A stretch of DNA of 64,000 bases from CABMGU01 sp964508495 (GTDB lineage Archaea; Nanobdellota; Nanobdellia; Woesearchaeales; ARS49), in NCBI GenBank assembly GCA_964508495.1, contig CAZDUA010000004.1:9108-73107 (forward strand), given 5' to 3'. Of this stretch, positions 42,071 to 50,539 are shown in pieces; within the stretch, counting starts at the first letter, position 1, and every line of letters starts with the position of its first letter. Under the pieces are notes generated by a model, which saw only the letters and a list, made by a program, of their open reading frames with translations, ran no database searches and was not told where the DNA came from. Made by a program: the position numbers and the translations under genes.

Positions 42071-42754
42071 GTGGCAAAGGTCAAAATAATAGGCACATCC
42101 CACATATCACCGGAAAGCCTCAAAAAAGTCGAACAAACAATTCTAGACGAAAAACCAACAATAGTAGCAATAGAACTAGACGCAAAAAGACTCTTCGCGC
42201 TGTTGCACAAGGGCAAACAAAGACTGAGCTTCAAAGACATAAAAAGAGTAGGATTCAAAGGATGGATGTTCGCACAAATAGGAGCATGGGCAGAAAAAAA
42301 GCTCGGAGCAAAAGTAGGAGTATCACCAGGCGCAGAAATGCTCAGAGCAGTAGCAGCAGCACAAAAAACAGGAGCGAGAATAGCCCTTATCGACCAAGAC
42401 ATCGACGTGACATTAAAAAAAATTTCCCACTCGCTCACATGGAAAGAAAAATGGAATTTTGCCAAAGACCTGTTCAAAGGAGTTGTATTGCGCAAAGGGA
42501 TAAAGATAGATTTGTCAAAAGTACCATCACAAAAACTAATAGAGACACTAATGAACGACGTCAAAAAAAGATATCCTAGCATCTACAAAGTACTCGTACA
42601 GGAAAGAAACGAATACATGGCAAAAAAACTGGCAAAAATAACACAATACCACCCGGATGCGTACATAATAGCAGTAGTCGGAGCCGGCCATGAAAAAGAA
42701 ATGACTAAATTGTTGAAAAGTTATATAAAGGCGCAGAGAGAAAATATACAATAA
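42071..42754 (+). CDS. TraB-family protein (Tiki/TraB fold)
   Basis: A 227-residue soluble protein with TraB family signatures: KIIGTSHISPESLKKVEQTI with the conserved GTxH, VAIELDAKRLFAL, and the closing VVGAGHEKEM. Related Tiki proteins are metalloproteases and the H/E pattern is kept here. Usual archaeal members have a C-terminal membrane domain, which is missing. The start is a GTG at 42071 with a TATA-like cattaatatag ~28 nt upstream. The S2P-like gene follows after 14 nt. Confidence 0.82.
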   Translation: MAKVKIIGTSHISPESLKKVEQTILDEKPTIVAIELDAKRLFALLHKGKQRLSFKDIKRVGFKGWMFAQIGAWAEKKLGAKVGVSPGAEMLRAVAAAQKTGARIALIDQDIDVTLKKISHSLTWKEKWNFAKDLFKGVVLRKGIKIDLSKVPSQKLIETLMNDVKKRYPSIYKVLVQERNEYMAKKLAKITQYHPDAYIIAVVGAGHEKEMTKLLKSYIKAQRENIQ

Positions 42755-42768
42755 AAAAGAGTGATAGC

Positions 42769-43506
42769 TTGAGAAACTTCATAGACAAACTAAAAAGATA
42801 CTTCTGGTTTTCAAAAGAAGAAACACTATCATTCTGGATAGTAGTTGTTTGTTTAGCATTCATTTACTCCTGGACAGACTGGGGAACACAGAGATTTGAT
42901 GCGATTGTCGGACTGAAAAACTTCCTAATAGCAATAGTCCTCATAGGAATCACAGTATTCGTACACCACGCAGGACAAAGAATGATGGCATTATCGCTCG
43001 GATTAAGAGCAGAACACAAACTATGGTGGTATGGACTATTAATTGGGTTAATACTCGTCGCAATAACCAACGGAAAAATCAAATTTCTTGCGGCAACAGG
43101 AACACTAGCGTATCTGCTGCCAATACACAGGCTAGGAGCGTTCAGGTACGGACCAAACCTGACAACACTATCAAAAATAGCAATGGCAGGACCAGTAGCG
43201 AACATATTCTTCTCAGCATTAGTCAAAAGCTTTGAATGGATAGGACTACTAAGCCCTGCTCTCGGAGAGAAATTATTCGTCATGAACTTAACATTCGCAT
43301 TCTGGAACCTATTCCCCATACCACCATTAGACGGCTCAAAAATCTTCTACTACTCACGACTAACATACGTATTCCTATTCACCGCTTTCACAGGATACGT
43401 AGCGCTCGAATACTTTTTCAAGATATACTCTTACTGGTCAGGACTGTTCATAGGAGCAATATGCTGGCTATTATTCTACATCTTTGTTGAAAGAAAGGTG
43501 AGATAG
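42769..43506 (+). CDS. Site-2-protease-like (M50) membrane protein, metal site lost
   Basis: A 245-residue polytopic membrane protein with the M50 layout. Where HExxH should be, residues 66-70 read HHAGQ (VFVHHAGQRMMALSLG), so the catalytic Glu and the second His are replaced. The second motif NLFPIPPLDGSKIF, with its NPxDG-like Asp, is kept. It is therefore a likely pseudo-protease. The start is a TTG after a GAGTGAT ribosome site. The stop shares a base with the next start. Confidence 0.82.
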   Translation: MRNFIDKLKRYFWFSKEETLSFWIVVVCLAFIYSWTDWGTQRFDAIVGLKNFLIAIVLIGITVFVHHAGQRMMALSLGLRAEHKLWWYGLLIGLILVAITNGKIKFLAATGTLAYLLPIHRLGAFRYGPNLTTLSKIAMAGPVANIFFSALVKSFEWIGLLSPALGEKLFVMNLTFAFWNLFPIPPLDGSKIFYYSRLTYVFLFTAFTGYVALEYFFKIYSYWSGLFIGAICWLLFYIFVERKVR

Positions 43507-43820
43507 TGCAATTCCAGTTCGACTGGCCTGAACTCCTTGCGGCAATATTCGCAATAATCGGACTAACATTCGCATTGTTCTCAGGCAACACAATGATACT
43601 CTACGCAGTCTGCCTATTAACAGGCCTAATGCTAGGCAGGCTATGGTACAAGTTCAGAATGAGCCACTGCGTTCCATTATTCTTCATCGTAATGGGATTC
43701 TTCCTAGGATTCATACTCGGAGGAATATTCGCAAACATCAGAATCATCGCAATCCTACTATTGACGGGAATTCTAATAGGATACTGGATACACGAAAAGA
43801 AACTCATTAGGACAGTATAA
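43506..43820 (+). CDS. Small polytopic membrane protein of unknown function
   Basis: A 104-residue, very hydrophobic protein with about four membrane segments (LLAAIFAIIGLTFALF, MILYAVCLLTGLMLGRL, VPLFFIVMGFFLGFILGGI, IIAILLLTGILIGYWI) and a basic end HEKKLIR. It uses a GTG that overlaps the S2P-like stop by one base, so it is probably a partner of that protein. No family recognised. Confidence 0.75.
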   Translation: MQFQFDWPELLAAIFAIIGLTFALFSGNTMILYAVCLLTGLMLGRLWYKFRMSHCVPLFFIVMGFFLGFILGGIFANIRIIAILLLTGILIGYWIHEKKLIRTV

Positions 43821-43861
43821 TTACGAAAACAATTAATACAACACAACACAGAGAATAGACT

Positions 43862-46051
43862 ATGTTACGGGGGTTCACGCCAAGACTCTACCAAGAGACA
43901 ATACTCGCCACAGCGGCGCTGAAAAACACACTAGTTGTACTGCCAACAGGAATGGGAAAAACTGGAGTGGCATTATTACTTGCAGTACAACGACTAAAAC
44001 AGTACCCGCAGTCAAAAATACTAATTCTGGCGCCCACAAAACCATTAGCAGAACAACACCTGACGACATTCCAACAATCACTAGACCTACCGGAAGAAAA
44101 ATTCGCGCTGTTCACAGGAAACGTTTCGCCAGAAAAAAGAGCACAAACCTGGCAGACAGCGCAAATTATATTTTCAACACCACAAGGACTAGAAAATGAC
44201 GTCATAGGAAACAAAATAGACATATCAAAAGTAAGCTTACTAGTATTTGACGAAGCACACAGAGCAACAGGAGACTACAGCTACGTCTTTCTCGCAAAAC
44301 AATACCAAAGAAAATCAGACTGGCCAAGAATACTCGCACTAACAGCAAGCCCAGGAAGCGACACGGCAAAAATAGAAGAAGTCTGCAACAACCTAGGCAT
44401 AGAAGCAGTCGAAATAAGAACAGAAAAAGACCCGGACATACAACCATACATACAACAAATCGACGTAGAATGGATAAAAGTAGACCTCCCAGAAGAATTC
44501 AAAAAAATACAACACCTGATGCAACAATGCATACGAGGAAAAGCAGACCAGCTAAAACAATTTGGAATAAAAGGAGCGTTAATTACGAAAAAAGACGTAC
44601 TGCAACTACAATTCCAACTCCGCGCAAAAATATCAGCAGGAGAAAAAGACTACGAAGCAATGAAAGCAATAAGCGTGCTCGCAGAAATAATAAAAGCACA
44701 ACACGCACTTGAATTATTAGAGACGCAGGGAGTAGCGCCATTAAACCGATACTTACAAGGACTATACGAGCAAGCAGAAAGCAGCAAAGTGAAAGCAGTT
44801 AAAAATTTAACAGCCGACATAGCATTCAAGAGCGCATTCATACTCGCGCAGAAATTATTAGAACAAAAAGTTGAACATCCAAAAGTAAAAGCGTTAATTG
44901 ATTTCTTAACAAAAGAATTACAGCAGAACAAATTGATAAAAATAATATTGTTCACGCAATACCGAGACACCGCCGTTTTGCTGTCAGAAGAACTGAACAA
45001 ACACCAAGGAGCACTAGCAAAAATATTCGTCGGACAAGCCAAAAAAAGAGACACGGGACTAAGCCAAAAACAACAAACAGAAATGCTCGACCAGTTCAGA
45101 GATGGACTCTTCAACATTCTAATTGCCACATCAGTAGCAGAAGAAGGACTGGACATACCAAAAGTAGACTTAGTAGCATTCTACGAGCCAATACCAAGCG
45201 CGATAAGACACATACAAAGACGAGGAAGAACAGGAAGACAAGAAAAAGGAAGAGTAGCAATCTTCATGACAAAAGCAACACGAGACGAAGCATACGCATG
45301 GAGCGCAAAACACAAAGAAGCAAGAATGATAAGCGTGTTAGAACAAATGAGAAAAGACTTAACCATAAAACTCGCGCCAAAACAACCAACACTGGCAAAT
45401 TATGATAACAATATCAAAATATTCGCTGACTACAGAGAAAAAACCACTGGAACTGTTAAAGAACTAGTAGAGCTGGGCGTCAGCGTAAAACTTGAAATGC
45501 TCACCAGCGCAGATTATATTCTCAGTTCAAGAGTAGGAGTTGAATTGAAAACAGCAAATGATTTCGTCGACAGCATAGTAGACGGCAGACTGCTTGAACA
45601 ATTGAAAACTTTAAAGAAAAGCTTTGAACGACCCATAATAATGATACAAGGAACACAAGACTTGTATGCGTTAAGAAACGTCCATCCGAATGCAATACGA
45701 GGCATGCTAGGCACAATAGCAGTAAGTTACGGAATACCAATACTTTACGCAAAAGATGAAAAAGACAGCGCAGCATTACTGCTCTCAATAGCAAAACGAG
45801 AACAAGACGATGACAAAAAAGACTTCTCACCACATGCAGACAAAAAACCAATGACGACAAAAGAACAACAAGAATATTTAGTGAGCTGTCTGCCAAGCGT
45901 TGGACCGAATTTGGCAAAAGAACTACTGAAAAGATTCGGATCAGTGCAAGCAATATTCATGGCAACAGAAGAAGGATTGAAAAAAACACCAGGAATAGGC
46001 GACAAAATAGCAAAAGCGATAAGAGAATTATCTACACGATCATACAATTAG
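43862..46051 (+). CDS. hef: Hef: FANCM-like helicase fused to XPF-type nuclease
   Basis: A 729-residue repair protein for stalled forks. The superfamily 2 helicase has Walker A LPTGMGKTG (~27), DEAH in LLVFDEAHRATG, and motif VI HIQRRGRTGRQ. The nuclease domain begins KIFADYREKTTG and has VGVELKTANDFVDS, where the canonical ERKxxxD reads ELKTAND, so the Arg is Leu. A C-terminal helix-hairpin-helix pair (LPSVGPNLAKELLKRFGS and TPGIGDKIAKAI) completes it. Arrangement and length are those of euryarchaeal Hef. A TATA-like acaattaatac precedes it. Confidence 0.93.
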   Translation: MLRGFTPRLYQETILATAALKNTLVVLPTGMGKTGVALLLAVQRLKQYPQSKILILAPTKPLAEQHLTTFQQSLDLPEEKFALFTGNVSPEKRAQTWQTAQIIFSTPQGLENDVIGNKIDISKVSLLVFDEAHRATGDYSYVFLAKQYQRKSDWPRILALTASPGSDTAKIEEVCNNLGIEAVEIRTEKDPDIQPYIQQIDVEWIKVDLPEEFKKIQHLMQQCIRGKADQLKQFGIKGALITKKDVLQLQFQLRAKISAGEKDYEAMKAISVLAEIIKAQHALELLETQGVAPLNRYLQGLYEQAESSKVKAVKNLTADIAFKSAFILAQKLLEQKVEHPKVKALIDFLTKELQQNKLIKIILFTQYRDTAVLLSEELNKHQGALAKIFVGQAKKRDTGLSQKQQTEMLDQFRDGLFNILIATSVAEEGLDIPKVDLVAFYEPIPSAIRHIQRRGRTGRQEKGRVAIFMTKATRDEAYAWSAKHKEARMISVLEQMRKDLTIKLAPKQPTLANYDNNIKIFADYREKTTGTVKELVELGVSVKLEMLTSADYILSSRVGVELKTANDFVDSIVDGRLLEQLKTLKKSFERPIIMIQGTQDLYALRNVHPNAIRGMLGTIAVSYGIPILYAKDEKDSAALLLSIAKREQDDDKKDFSPHADKKPMTTKEQQEYLVSCLPSVGPNLAKELLKRFGSVQAIFMATEEGLKKTPGIGDKIAKAIRELSTRSYN

Positions 46052-46893
46052 AACTTCATCTTATGCAAGCGCTCAACACGACTCTTAGTAGGAGGATGTG
46101 TTGAGAAAAGCGAAACTAGTCCACCAGCGGTAAAAGGATTAACAATAAACAAAGAACTCGTAGTTGAATTTCCCCTTAACGGCTTAGCCCTGCAACCCTG
46201 CTCGAGCTTGTTCAAAGCACTAGCAAGACTATGAGAATCCTTCAAAGTCTTAGCTCCAGTCTCATCAGCAAGATACTCTCTAGAACGAGAAATGGCGAGC
46301 TGCAAGATTAAAGCAATAATAGGAGCAATAATAGACATGGCAATCAAACCAATTAAATTACCAGCACCATTATCACGATCGCGCATTCCACCAAAAATTG
46401 CAGCAAAACGAGCCATCATAGCAACATAAGAAATAACCGCGGCAAGAGTAGCAGCAATAGTAGTAACGAGCATGTCACGGTTTTTGACATGAGACAACTC
46501 ATGCGCAAGAACACCCTTAAGCTCGTTATCAGTCAACAATTTCAAAATACCCTCAGTACACGCAACAACAGCCTTCTTATGAGAAGGACCAGTGGCAAAA
46601 GCATTAGGAGTCTCAGTCGGAACAATATATAGAGCGGGCTTGGGCAAGCCAATCTTATGAGCGATATCCTCGACCATCTTATGCAAATGAGGATAATCCT
46701 TCTTAGAAGCCGGCCTTGCCTTGTACATCAACAAAACAAGCTTATGAGACCAGAAAAACATGCCAAAATTCATCAAAACAGCCAAAACAAGAGCAATCGT
46801 AAGACCGGTATTACCGCCCATAAAAAAACCTATTCCAAGAACTAAACCAGACAAACCACCCAGCAACAAAACAGTCTTAATTTGGTTCCACAT
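46048..46893 (-). CDS. htpX: HtpX-family zinc metalloprotease
   Basis: A 281-residue M48 membrane protease for quality control of membrane proteins. The zinc site is GVLAHELSHVKNRD (~128), with the third ligand region EYLADETGA. Two N-terminal helices and one or two central helices are present. The end LFSTHPPTKSRVERL is conserved. It converges on hef with a 4-base overlap. Confidence 0.95.
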   Translation of the reverse strand: MWNQIKTVLLLGGLSGLVLGIGFFMGGNTGLTIALVLAVLMNFGMFFWSHKLVLLMYKARPASKKDYPHLHKMVEDIAHKIGLPKPALYIVPTETPNAFATGPSHKKAVVACTEGILKLLTDNELKGVLAHELSHVKNRDMLVTTIAATLAAVISYVAMMARFAAIFGGMRDRDNGAGNLIGLIAMSIIAPIIALILQLAISRSREYLADETGAKTLKDSHSLASALNKLEQGCRAKPLRGNSTTSSLFIVNPFTAGGLVSLFSTHPPTKSRVERLHKMKF

Positions 46894-46990
46894 TTATTCC
46901 ACCCACAACTGTTCTTCCAATCTGCATTTATAAAGGTTATGGACGTGCATTCGCAAAGATTAAAAAACAAACAAGAAAAATGGAAATAAC

Positions 46991-47596
46991 ATGAAAAAAA
47001 CAGCACTTTTACTGATTTTGACAATTCTAACTGCCTGCATGCCGGAAATCCAGCCACAACAAAACCAAACAACAAACATCAGCACAAAAGACCTAGTTCT
47101 AAATGAATTTGCCAGACTGGACAAAGAACTTAACACGTCATGGCACGAAGAACAACTACCAGACAATATGATAAAAACAGAAGCAATAGAGCCATGGACA
47201 GCACAAATGCTGTTCCTCAAAGACAGAATTTCAAATCAAAACGACACAATATCACTCAAGCTTGTGGAAGCAAGAACAGACATGCTCAAATCACAGCTTG
47301 CTTTCTATTTGATGAAAGAAATCAACTATACGCCCACAGATAAAATAAATTGCGACGATTTCGAAACTCCGGCAAAAGCAATGGGATTGCTTGACGCTGC
47401 GCACAAATCCTGGTTGAACTTCCTAAAAAACATGGACGTAGTACTTCAAGACGCTGAATGGAGAAATTTGATAGGAGTCGATGAAAAACGGCCGAAATTT
47501 TACAAAACACCACTGCACAACGCACCAAAAACGATAAACGAAACAGTAAATGCAGTAAAAACCCAGTGCGGAATAGAAATAGTTATACAGAACTAA
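46991..47596 (+). CDS. Lipoprotein of unknown function
   Basis: A 201-residue exported lipoprotein with signal peptide MKKTALLLILTILTACMPEI (lipobox LTAC). The mature part is helical and acidic, with a MLFLKDRISNQNDTISLKL segment and three further cysteines (NCDDF, ...TQCGI). A TATA box (gcatttataaagg) at 46925-46934 lies ~60 nt before the ATG. The 3' end overlaps a convergent toprim gene by 14 bp. Confidence 0.75.
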   Translation: MKKTALLLILTILTACMPEIQPQQNQTTNISTKDLVLNEFARLDKELNTSWHEEQLPDNMIKTEAIEPWTAQMLFLKDRISNQNDTISLKLVEARTDMLKSQLAFYLMKEINYTPTDKINCDDFETPAKAMGLLDAAHKSWLNFLKNMDVVLQDAEWRNLIGVDEKRPKFYKTPLHNAPKTINETVNAVKTQCGIEIVIQN

Positions 47597-47930
47597 GATA
47601 AGAATCAAGCCCTTCTATGTGACGAAGCTCAGTCTTGAACAAAAACTCACGCAACTTGTTATTTATTTTAACACCATGCGCCTGCAAGCCAACAGAAAGC
47701 TCATGATACAATTTCTTACCCTCGTTGTCAAGATCGGTTAGAAGAACAGCCTCTTTTTTAGTTTCAGCAATCTCCTCAACAACCGCAAACAAAGGCTTCT
47801 TCAAATGCATAACATTTGTAATTCCGAGAGAGTTTAACGCCTTGACATCCTTGATGCCTTCAACAACAACCAACAAGTTTTTGCGCTTAATTTCATCGAG
47901 AAATTCCAGAATTTGCTCCCGTTCCTCCAT
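47583..47930 (-). CDS. Small toprim protein (UPF0292 family)
   Basis: A 115-residue stand-alone toprim domain: VVVEGIKDVKALNSLGI (catalytic Glu) and VLLTDLDNEGKKL (acidic pair). Related to RNase M5 and archaeal small toprim proteins of unknown role. A TTG at 47942 is in frame, but the ATG at 47930 lies 30 nt from a TATA box shared with the primase gene. It probably acts on RNA or DNA phosphodiesters. Confidence 0.85.
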   Translation of the reverse strand: MEEREQILEFLDEIKRKNLLVVVEGIKDVKALNSLGITNVMHLKKPLFAVVEEIAETKKEAVLLTDLDNEGKKLYHELSVGLQAHGVKINNKLREFLFKTELRHIEGLDSYLSSV

Positions 47931-47954
47931 ATCACTGGACAAATAAGGGGAGAA

Positions 47955-47965
47955 GTTATATAAAT
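47955..47965. promoter_or_regulatory. Shared bidirectional TATA box, toprim gene/primase gene
   Basis: The sequence gttatataaat is centred at ~47960, 30 nt from the ATG at 47930 (minus) and 30 nt from the ATG at 47990 (plus). One box appears to drive both genes. Confidence 0.5.
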
Positions 47966-47989
47966 TCTCGGAACAACGACTATACGGGG

Positions 47990-49348
47990 ATGGCAGACTA
48001 CAAAAAAATACACATCAGCACACTGCTGAAGTACTACAAAAGACCAGAGATACAGCAAGCGCTAATTGATTCTGCAGATAAAAGAGAAATAGCGCTAAGC
48101 TACGGCGGAACAGGATACGGAAAAAGACCTGACGTTTTGAAATACCCAAAAGATATACTGGAAGCAGTCAAACAAGGAGCAACATCATTCCACTGCAGCG
48201 AAGAAATCTGGAACAACCCATTACAGATTACGACTGGAATGAAGCCAGAAGAGCTAAACGAAATAAGAATAGGATGGGACTTGATACTGGACATAGACTG
48301 CCCTGAGCTGGAATACTCCAAAATTGCAGCAGACTTATTGGTGCAAGCACTAAGACATCATGGAGTACAACACGTTTCTGTAAAGTTTTCAGGAAACCAC
48401 GGATTCCACATAGGAGTACCATTCGAAGCATTCCCGGAAACAGTAAACGGCAAACCAATCAAAGACCAATTCCCAGACGGGCCAAGAAAAATCGCTGCTT
48501 ACTTGCAAAACATGATAAAAGAACCGCTAGCGCAAAGACTACTGCAAGCAGACAGTCCAGGAAGAATGGCAGAAAAAATCAAAAAACCAGTCAATGAGAT
48601 AGTAAAAAACGGGCAATTAGAAGCGTTTTCTGTCCTGTCAATTGATACAATACTAATTGCTACGAGACATTTGTACAGAATGCCGTATTCTTTGAATGAA
48701 AAATCGGGACTTGTCAGCGTTGTAATAAAACCAGAAGAAATAATCGCGTTTGACAAAAAAGATGCGACGCCTGAGAAAGTCATTCCTAAGATGACGTATT
48801 TAGACAGAACACAAGTCATACAAGGAGAAGCAAAGAAGTTAATAGTGCAGGCGTTTGATTTCAAAACGACAACGGAAACACGGCAAGAAATCAAAGACCT
48901 CGTCGACAAAAAAGGAAAAGAATACCTGCCATTAACAGAAGCAGTGCCAGAACAATACTTCCCGCCATGCATACAATTGATTTCACAGGGACTGCAGGAT
49001 GGCAAAAAAAGAGCTCTTTTCATTCTAATTAATTTCTTATCATCCTGCGGGTGGAGTTATGACAAGATTGAAAACTATCTCAACGAGTGGAACAAAAAGA
49101 ATCCAGAGCCATTAAGAGAAGTGCTGATACAAGGACAATTAAGATACCACAAAACGCAGAAGAAAAAAGCATTGCCGCCAAATTGCGATAATAAAGCGTA
49201 CATGGTCGATTTAGGAGTATGCAAGCCGGACGGATTCTGCCCAAAAATCAAAAATCCAACCAACTACGCCATAGCAAAACAAAGAATGATGGCAAGAATG
49301 GCGGAAAAGAACACAAAGACGAAAAAACAGGAACCAAAGCCGAACTAG
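47990..49348 (+). CDS. priSL: Single-chain DNA primase, PriS fused to PriL C-terminal domain
   Basis: A 452-residue primase. The catalytic part has the two metal aspartates in LILDIDCPE (Asp101, Asp103) and the nucleotide-binding SGNHGFH (134-140). The C-terminal part has four cysteines (Cys327 in PPC, Cys399 in NCD, Cys411 and Cys417 in GVCKPDGFC) that match the Fe-S domain of the large subunit. The usual N-terminal part of PriL is missing. Such fusions are known from Nanoarchaeum and relatives. It makes RNA primers for replication. Start: ATG 30 nt from the shared TATA box. Confidence 0.92.
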   Translation: MADYKKIHISTLLKYYKRPEIQQALIDSADKREIALSYGGTGYGKRPDVLKYPKDILEAVKQGATSFHCSEEIWNNPLQITTGMKPEELNEIRIGWDLILDIDCPELEYSKIAADLLVQALRHHGVQHVSVKFSGNHGFHIGVPFEAFPETVNGKPIKDQFPDGPRKIAAYLQNMIKEPLAQRLLQADSPGRMAEKIKKPVNEIVKNGQLEAFSVLSIDTILIATRHLYRMPYSLNEKSGLVSVVIKPEEIIAFDKKDATPEKVIPKMTYLDRTQVIQGEAKKLIVQAFDFKTTTETRQEIKDLVDKKGKEYLPLTEAVPEQYFPPCIQLISQGLQDGKKRALFILINFLSSCGWSYDKIENYLNEWNKKNPEPLREVLIQGQLRYHKTQKKKALPPNCDNKAYMVDLGVCKPDGFCPKIKNPTNYAIAKQRMMARMAEKNTKTKKQEPKPN

Positions 49349-49353
49349 TTCGA

Positions 49354-49384
49354 CGAGGTCCTAAAAAGCTACGCTTTTCGGAAC
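49354..49384. promoter_or_regulatory. Palindromic upstream element, copy 2 (before the ribosomal operon)
   Basis: CGAGGTCC, then the inverted repeat AAAAGC/GCTTTT with loop TAC, then CGGAAC. It ends 2 bp before the TATA box tttataaa (49386-49393). It matches the element at 13825-13854 in its fixed blocks and spacing, while the palindrome arms differ. It begins 6 nt after the primase stop. Confidence 0.5.
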
Positions 49385-49385
49385 C

Positions 49386-49393
49386 TTTATAAA
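49386..49393 (+). promoter_or_regulatory. TATA box upstream of the ribosomal operon
   Basis: The sequence tttataaa directs a start near 49411-49415, well before uL3 at 49566, leaving a structured leader or separate small RNA. A second TATA-like gtttaag at ~49532-49538 lies ~30 nt before the uL3 ATG. Confidence 0.5.
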
Positions 49394-49406
49394 CCACCCC
49401 TCTTGT

Positions 49407-49502
49407 CGTCAGGTAATCTGACGAGCCTGAGAAGGAAATCCCAGTACAGTCAGTGCAAACGCACTACCTGTTTCTAAGGAGGGTTTCCGTAAAAGGCTTT
49501 TT
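49407..49502 (+). ncRNA. Structured leader or small RNA before the ribosomal operon
   Basis: Three pairings are visible: hairpin CGTCAG/CTGACG (49407-49412 with 49418-49423), long stem GGAAATCCC/GGGTTTCC (49434-49442 with 49481-49488, one bulged T), and an inner hairpin AGTGC/GCACT with loop AAAC (49452-49465). A T5 run at 49498-49502 follows. It could be an autoregulatory mRNA leader or an independent ~90-nt RNA with uL3 driven by a second promoter. No known family was recognised. Confidence 0.45.
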
Positions 49503-49565
49503 GTCGGAAAATAACACAGTAAAGGGCACCGTGTTTAAGCAAAAAATACTCACGCAGAGGAGTCT

Positions 49566-50537
49566 ATGCCAAGAATAAGATCGCCACGTCGAGGAAGTAT
49601 GGAATACTGGCCGCGCAAGAGAGCGGCAGATATAGTTGCACATATAAGAACGTGGATGCCAACAAAAGACGCAAAACTTCTCGGGTTTGCAGCATACAAG
49701 GTCGGCATGACCCACGTGCTCGTCAACGACAACAGGCCAACATCAATAACAAAAGGAGAAGACATCCAAGTTCCCGTAACAATTCTCGAATGTCCGCCAA
49801 TCAAAATCGCGGCCGTCATGTTCTATAAAAAAGATGCATACGGCCTTCATTGCGTCGGGCAAATCAACTCAGACAAGCTCGACAAAGAAGCTTCTCGTTC
49901 TATCATTCCTTCCAAAAAACAACAAAAACCAGCAGACACAAAAGACATAACAGACGTACGAGTACTGGCATACACGCAGCCAAAACTCACAACAATCGGA
50001 AAGAAAAAACCAGAATTCTTCGAACTAGGAGTAGGCGGAACGAAACCAGAAGAAAAACTTGCATTCGCACAAACAATCCTTGGAAAAGAAATCAAAATCA
50101 CAGACGTATTCAACGAAGGACAACTCGTCGATGTAACGTCAATAACAAAAGGAAAAGGAGTACAGGGACCAGTAAAAAGATTCGGAATCATGATAAGAGC
50201 CCACAAAAGCGAGAAAACAAAGAGAGGACCAGGAAGCCTGGGACCATGGCACGGCATAGGATTTAACCGTGTACCGCACGCAGGACAAATGGGCTTCCAA
50301 CAAAGAACAGACCACCACAAACAAATCCTCAAAATCAACGAAGACGTAACAAAAATCAACGCAAAAGGCGGATTTGTAAGATACGGACTCGTCAGGAATC
50401 AATACCTCTTAATCAAAGGCAGCGTCGGAGGAGCGTCAAAAAGACTCATAACAATGAGCACGATAAGACACCCGGCGCAAAAACTGCCAAAAGAACCATC
50501 ACCAATAACATACACGAGCTTAACCTCAAAACAATAA
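49566..50537 (+). CDS. rpl3: Ribosomal protein uL3
   Basis: A 323-residue large-subunit protein, first gene of the long operon. Motifs: MPRIRSPRRGSMEYWPRKRA (archaeal N-terminus), KTKRGPGSLGPWHGIGFNRVPHAGQMG and RNQYLLIKGSVGG. It contacts the peptidyl-transferase region. A GAGGAG ribosome site precedes the ATG. Confidence 0.97.
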   Translation: MPRIRSPRRGSMEYWPRKRAADIVAHIRTWMPTKDAKLLGFAAYKVGMTHVLVNDNRPTSITKGEDIQVPVTILECPPIKIAAVMFYKKDAYGLHCVGQINSDKLDKEASRSIIPSKKQQKPADTKDITDVRVLAYTQPKLTTIGKKKPEFFELGVGGTKPEEKLAFAQTILGKEIKITDVFNEGQLVDVTSITKGKGVQGPVKRFGIMIRAHKSEKTKRGPGSLGPWHGIGFNRVPHAGQMGFQQRTDHHKQILKINEDVTKINAKGGFVRYGLVRNQYLLIKGSVGGASKRLITMSTIRHPAQKLPKEPSPITYTSLTSKQ

Positions 50538-50539
50538 AA

